From Eledone cirrhosa (Eukaryota; Mollusca; Cephalopoda; Octopoda; Eledonidae): a stretch of 64,000 nucleotides of DNA. Shown in pieces: positions 59,101 to 64,000 of the stretch (its first letter is position 1; each line of letters starts with the position of its first letter). The stretch is taken from NCBI GenBank assembly GCA_964016885.1, contig OZ024744.1, positions 29,415,108-29,479,107 of the forward strand, read 5' to 3'. The position numbers and the translations under genes are program-made. Below the pieces are notes generated by a model. The model was not told where the DNA came from. It did not search any database and saw only the letters and a list, made by a program, of their open reading frames with translations.

Positions 59101-61886
59101 CCACACCACACTACACCAAACTACACCACACTATACCACTCAACACCTCACCACACCACACTACACCAAACTACACCACACTATACCACTCAACACCTCA
59201 CTACACCACACTATACCACACTACACCACATTATACCACACTAAACCACACCACACCACACCACACCACACCACACTACACCACACTACACCACACCACA
59301 CTACACCACAGTACACTACACCACACTACACCACACTACACCATACTACACACATTATACCACATTACACCACCCTACACCACACCACACTACACCACAG
59401 AATACTACACCAAAACTACACCACACCACACTATACTACACTACACGACATTACACCACACCACACCTCAGTACACCACACTACACAACACTACACAACA
59501 CTACACCACACCACACTACACCACACTACAACACATCACACTACACCACACTACACCACACTACACCATACTATACCACACTACACCACACTACACCACA
59601 CTACACCATACTATACCACACTACACCACAATACACCACACTACACCACACCATACTACACCAAATTGCACCAGACCACACTGCACTACACCACACTACA
59701 CAACACTACACCACACTACACCATACTATACCACACTATACTACACCAAACTACACCACACCACACTACACCACACCACACTACACTAGAATACACCACA
59801 GCACACCACAGCACAACAAACTACACCACACTACACCACAATACACCACACTACACCACACCACACCAGACTACAGCACACTATACCACACTACACCACA
59901 CTACACCACACTATACCACACAACACCGCACTATACCAAAGTACACCACGCTAGAACGCACTACACTACACCACGCTACACCACACTACACCACACAAGA
60001 CCACACCACACTACACCACACTACACCACACTACATCTCTACTATACCACACTACACCACACTACACCACAGTACACCACACTACACCACAGTACACGAC
60101 CACCCACTACAGCACACTACACCACACTACACCCCACTACACCGCACAACACCACATCACAGCACACTATACCACACTATACCACACTACACAACACTAC
60201 AGCCAAATACACAAGACTACACCACACTACAGCACATCACACCACACTATACAACCCTACACCACACTACACTACACTGCACGACACTATACCACACTAC
60301 ACCACACTACACCATAATATACCACACTACACCACACTACACTACACTGAACCACACTAGAGCATACTCCACCACACTATACCACACTACACCACACCAT
60401 GCCAAACTACAACACACTACACCACACTATAACAACTACCCCACACTACACCACACCATACCACAATACACCACACTACACCACACTACTCTACACTACA
60501 CCACATTATACCACACAACACCACACCACACTACACTACACTACAACACACTACACAACACTACAGAACACTAAACCACACTATACCACATTACACTACA
60601 CCACACTACACAACACTAAACCACACTACAGCACACTACACCACACTACACAAAACTACACCACACTATACCACCCAACACCACACTATACCATAGTACA
60701 CCACACTATACCACACAAAACCACTCTATAGTACACTATACCACACCAAACTACACCACACTACACCACACTATTCCACACTACACCACACCACACGACA
60801 CGACAGTACGCCACACTACACCACAATACACCACACAAAACCACACTACACCACACTAAACCACACTATGCCACATTACACCACACGACACTACACCGTA
60901 CTATACCACACTACACTATACCGCACCACACATCACCACACTACACCACACTACACCAAACTACACCACACTATACCAGTCAACACCACACTACACCACA
61001 CTATACCACACTACACCACATTATACCACACTAAACTACACTACACCACACTACACCACACTACACCACACCACACTAAACCACAGTACACTACACAGCA
61101 CTACACCACACTACACCACACTACACCACACTACACCATACTACACCACACTATAAAACACTATACCACACTATACCAAACTACAACACACTACACCACA
61201 CTGCACTCTACACCACACTACACCAAACTACACTACACTACACTACACTACACTACACTACACCACACAACACTACACCACACTACAACACACTACACCA
61301 CCCTACACCACACTACAGCACACTACACCAAACTACATTACATAAAACCTCACCAAACGACACCACACTACATCACACTAGGACTCACTTCACCAGACTA
61401 CACCACACTACACCACACAAAAGATACTATACTACACTATATCACACTACACTACACCACACTACACTACACCACACTACACCACACCACACTACACCAC
61501 ACTATACTATATCACACTACACTACACTACATCTACACTACACTACACTATACCACACTACAACACACTATACCACCACACTACACTAAACTACACCACA
61601 CCACACCACACTACACCACACAACACTACACCAAACCACACCACACTACACCACACTACACCACACTACACCGTACTGTACCACAGTACATCACACAACA
61701 CAACACCACACTACACCACACTACACCACACTACACCACACTACACCACCCTATACCACACTACACCACACTACACCACACTATACCACACCACAGCACA
61801 CTACACCACACTACACAACACTACACCACACTTTACCACACTACACCACACTACACCAAAATACACTACAACACACTATGCCACCA

Positions 61887-61973
61887 CACTACACTACACT
61901 ACACTACACTACACTACACTACACTACACTACACTACACTACACTACACTACACTACACTACACTACACTACA
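61887..61973. repeat. Homogeneous CACTA run
   Basis: About 17 identical CACTA pentamers within otherwise mutated satellite. Confidence 0.8.
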
Positions 61974-63184
61974 CCACACTACACCACACTACAACACACT
62001 ACACATCACTATACCACAGTACATCACACCCACTACACCACACTAGACCACACTATTCCACACTACACCACACTACACCACACTACACAAAACTACACCA
62101 AACTATACTACACTACACCACACTACACCGCACCTCACCACACTTTACCACACTACACCACACTACACCAAAATACAGCACACCACACCACCCCACATTA
62201 CACCATACTACACCACACTACACCAAACTATACCACACTACACTACACCACACAACTCCACACTACACGACTACACCAGACTACACCAGACTACACCACA
62301 CTACACTACACCACACAACTCCACACTACACGAATACACCACACTACACCACACTACACTACACCACACTACACTACACCACACTATACCACACCACACT
62401 ACACCACACTACACCACACTACACCACACTATACCACACTACACCACACTACACCACACTACACCACACTACAACACACTATACCCCACAACACCACACT
62501 ACATCACACTATACCACAATACACCACAACACACTACACCACACTACACTACACCACACTACACTACACCACACTACACCACACTACACCACACTACACC
62601 ATACTATACCACACTACACTACACCACACAATACTACTCCAAACTACATCACACCACACTACACCACACCACACTATACTACACTACACGACACTACACC
62701 ACACCACACCTCACTACACCACACTACAACACACTACACAACACTACACCACACCACACTACACCACGCTACACGTCACACTACACCCCACTACACCACA
62801 CTACACCATACTATACCACACTACACCACACTACACAACACCATACTACACCACTCTACACCACAACACACTACACTACACCACACTACACTAGAATACA
62901 CTACAGCAGACTACACCACACCAGACTACACCACACCACACTACACCACAATACACCACACTACACCACACCAGACTACAGCACATGATACCACACTAGA
63001 CCACACTACACCACACTACACCACACTATACCACACTACACCACACTACACCACACTACATCTGACTATACCACACTACACCTCACTACACCAGAGTACA
63101 CCACACTACACCACAGTACACCCCCCACTACAGCACAGTACACCACACGACACCACACCACACTACACCACACAACACCACACT

Positions 63185-63480
63185 ACACCACATTACACCA
63201 TACTACACCACATTATACAACACTACACCACACGACTCCACACGACACTACACCATACCACACCATACCACACTACACCACACTAAACCAAACTACACCA
63301 CACCACACTACACCACACAACACCACACTACACCACATTACACCATATTACACCACATTATACAACACCACTCCACACGACTCCACACGACACTACACCA
63401 TACCACACCATACCACACTACACCACACTACACCACACCACACTACACCACACTACACCACAAAACCCCACACTACACCA
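63185..63480. repeat. 145-bp tandem duplication in satellite
   Basis: CATTATACAACAC (63211 and 63356) and CACCATACCACACCATACCA (63251 and 63396) recur at exactly 145 bp, with CGACTCCACACGACACTAC between them in both copies. Confidence 0.8.
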
Positions 63481-64000
63481 TACTACACCACATTATACAA
63501 CGCTACACCACACTAGATCGCACTAGACCACATTATCCCAAACTACACTATACCACACCACATTACACCACACTACACCACACTACACCACACTATACCA
63601 CACTACACCACACTACACCACACATCACCAGACTACACCACACTACAGCACATCACACCACACTATACAAACCTACACCACACTACACTGCACCACACTA
63701 TACCACACTACACCACACTACACCACACTAGAGCATGCTACACCACACTATACCACACTACATCACACCATCCCAAACTACAACACATTACACCACACTA
63801 TACCGACAACCCCACACTGCACCAATCCATACCACAATACACCACACTACACCACACTACTCTACACTACTCCACATTATACCACACAACACCACATTAT
63901 ACCATACAACATCACACCACACTACACCACAATACACTACACTACACCACACTACACAACACTACACAGCACTATACCACACTATACCACATTATACCAT

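Larger units (their letters stand above)
22509..64000. repeat. CACTA/CACCA pentamer satellite, array 2 (continues past window)
   Basis: More than 41 kb of the same two pentamers, open at the right end of the window. Texture changes along it. Roughly 22.5-30 kb is rich in CACTA with CTATACC blocks. Roughly 30-44 kb is rich in CACCA with many CCAGACC variants and long higher-order duplications. From about 44 kb onward the pattern is more mutated (CACTATACC, CACAATACACC, CATAAAGC). Long plus-strand frames up to about 1,400 codons consist only of H/Y/T/P/L pentapeptides and result from the stop-free pentamers; TGTGG-rich minus frames give Cys/Val/Trp repeats. A distinctive block with CACAAGACCACGCCACAC or close variants recurs near 24915, 27650, 29475, 33745, 36315 and 38785. 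No unique insertion longer than a few bases was seen. Confidence 0.96.

Noticed and set aside
11333..64000. CACTA-type (En/Spm) DNA transposons, suggested by the many CACTA motifs
   Set aside because: The motif is a tandem pentamer, not a terminal inverted repeat; there is no transposase and no 3-bp target-site pair.
22509..64000. Telomeric repeat
   Set aside because: Molluscan telomeres are expected to be TTAGGG; the pentamers here do not match it in any phase, and the array is internal on the left.

Overview
The window reads as repeat-dominated nuclear DNA from an animal, most likely a coleoid cephalopod of the octopus type. The main evidence is several decayed copies of a tRNA-derived SINE whose layout matches the SINE family abundant in cephalopod genomes: a GGCGGCGA-like head, a B-box, a 'gtcgataaa' core and a 'cacaaggcc' end. 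It is supported by decayed non-LTR retrotransposon ends, a hAT transposon of the TTF-zinc-finger/DUF4371 (ZMYM1-like) group and very long simple satellites. I see no intact host gene, no rRNA or tRNA gene, and nothing bacterial.

Layout. 127-1090 holds a frameshifted relic of the region downstream of reverse transcriptase in a retroelement. An AAC microsatellite (1255-1475) follows, abutting a tRNA-like B-box segment. A trinucleotide ACC array (1682-2354 and 5928-9174) is split by a complete but dead hAT element (2355-5927), which carries 14-bp imperfect terminal inverted repeats and identical 8-bp flanks. 9184-10347 contains a minus-strand LINE 3' end and two SINE relics.

10348-11332 is a lead-in segment (unique DNA, a CT run, then a GA-rich tract) that opens directly into a pentamer satellite of mixed CACTA and CACCA units (11333-15779), which ends at a 200-N assembly gap. 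15980-18250 is a patchwork of AAC repeat, SINEs, a probable mariner relic and two more fragments of the first retroelement family. 18250-21240 is a tandem array of 57/59-bp units with a 350-bp higher-order period. At 21391 the same lead-in appears again, shifted by 11,043 bp, and opens into a second pentamer satellite that runs from 22509 to the window end, over 41 kb. That array has several layers of higher-order duplication, including two nearly identical 2,569-bp units in tandem (about 33050-38187).

The elements do not form a pathway. The history they suggest is microsatellite and satellite expansion in a transposon graveyard, with one later segmental duplication of a satellite together with its border. 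Long open frames in the satellites arise because the repeated pentamers contain no stop codon on the plus strand; they are not annotated as genes. I found no convincing new functional system. The most distinctive items are the duplicated satellite lead-in, the two-letter (CACTA/CACCA) satellite with its 2,569-bp tandem units, and the hAT insertion inside the ACC array.
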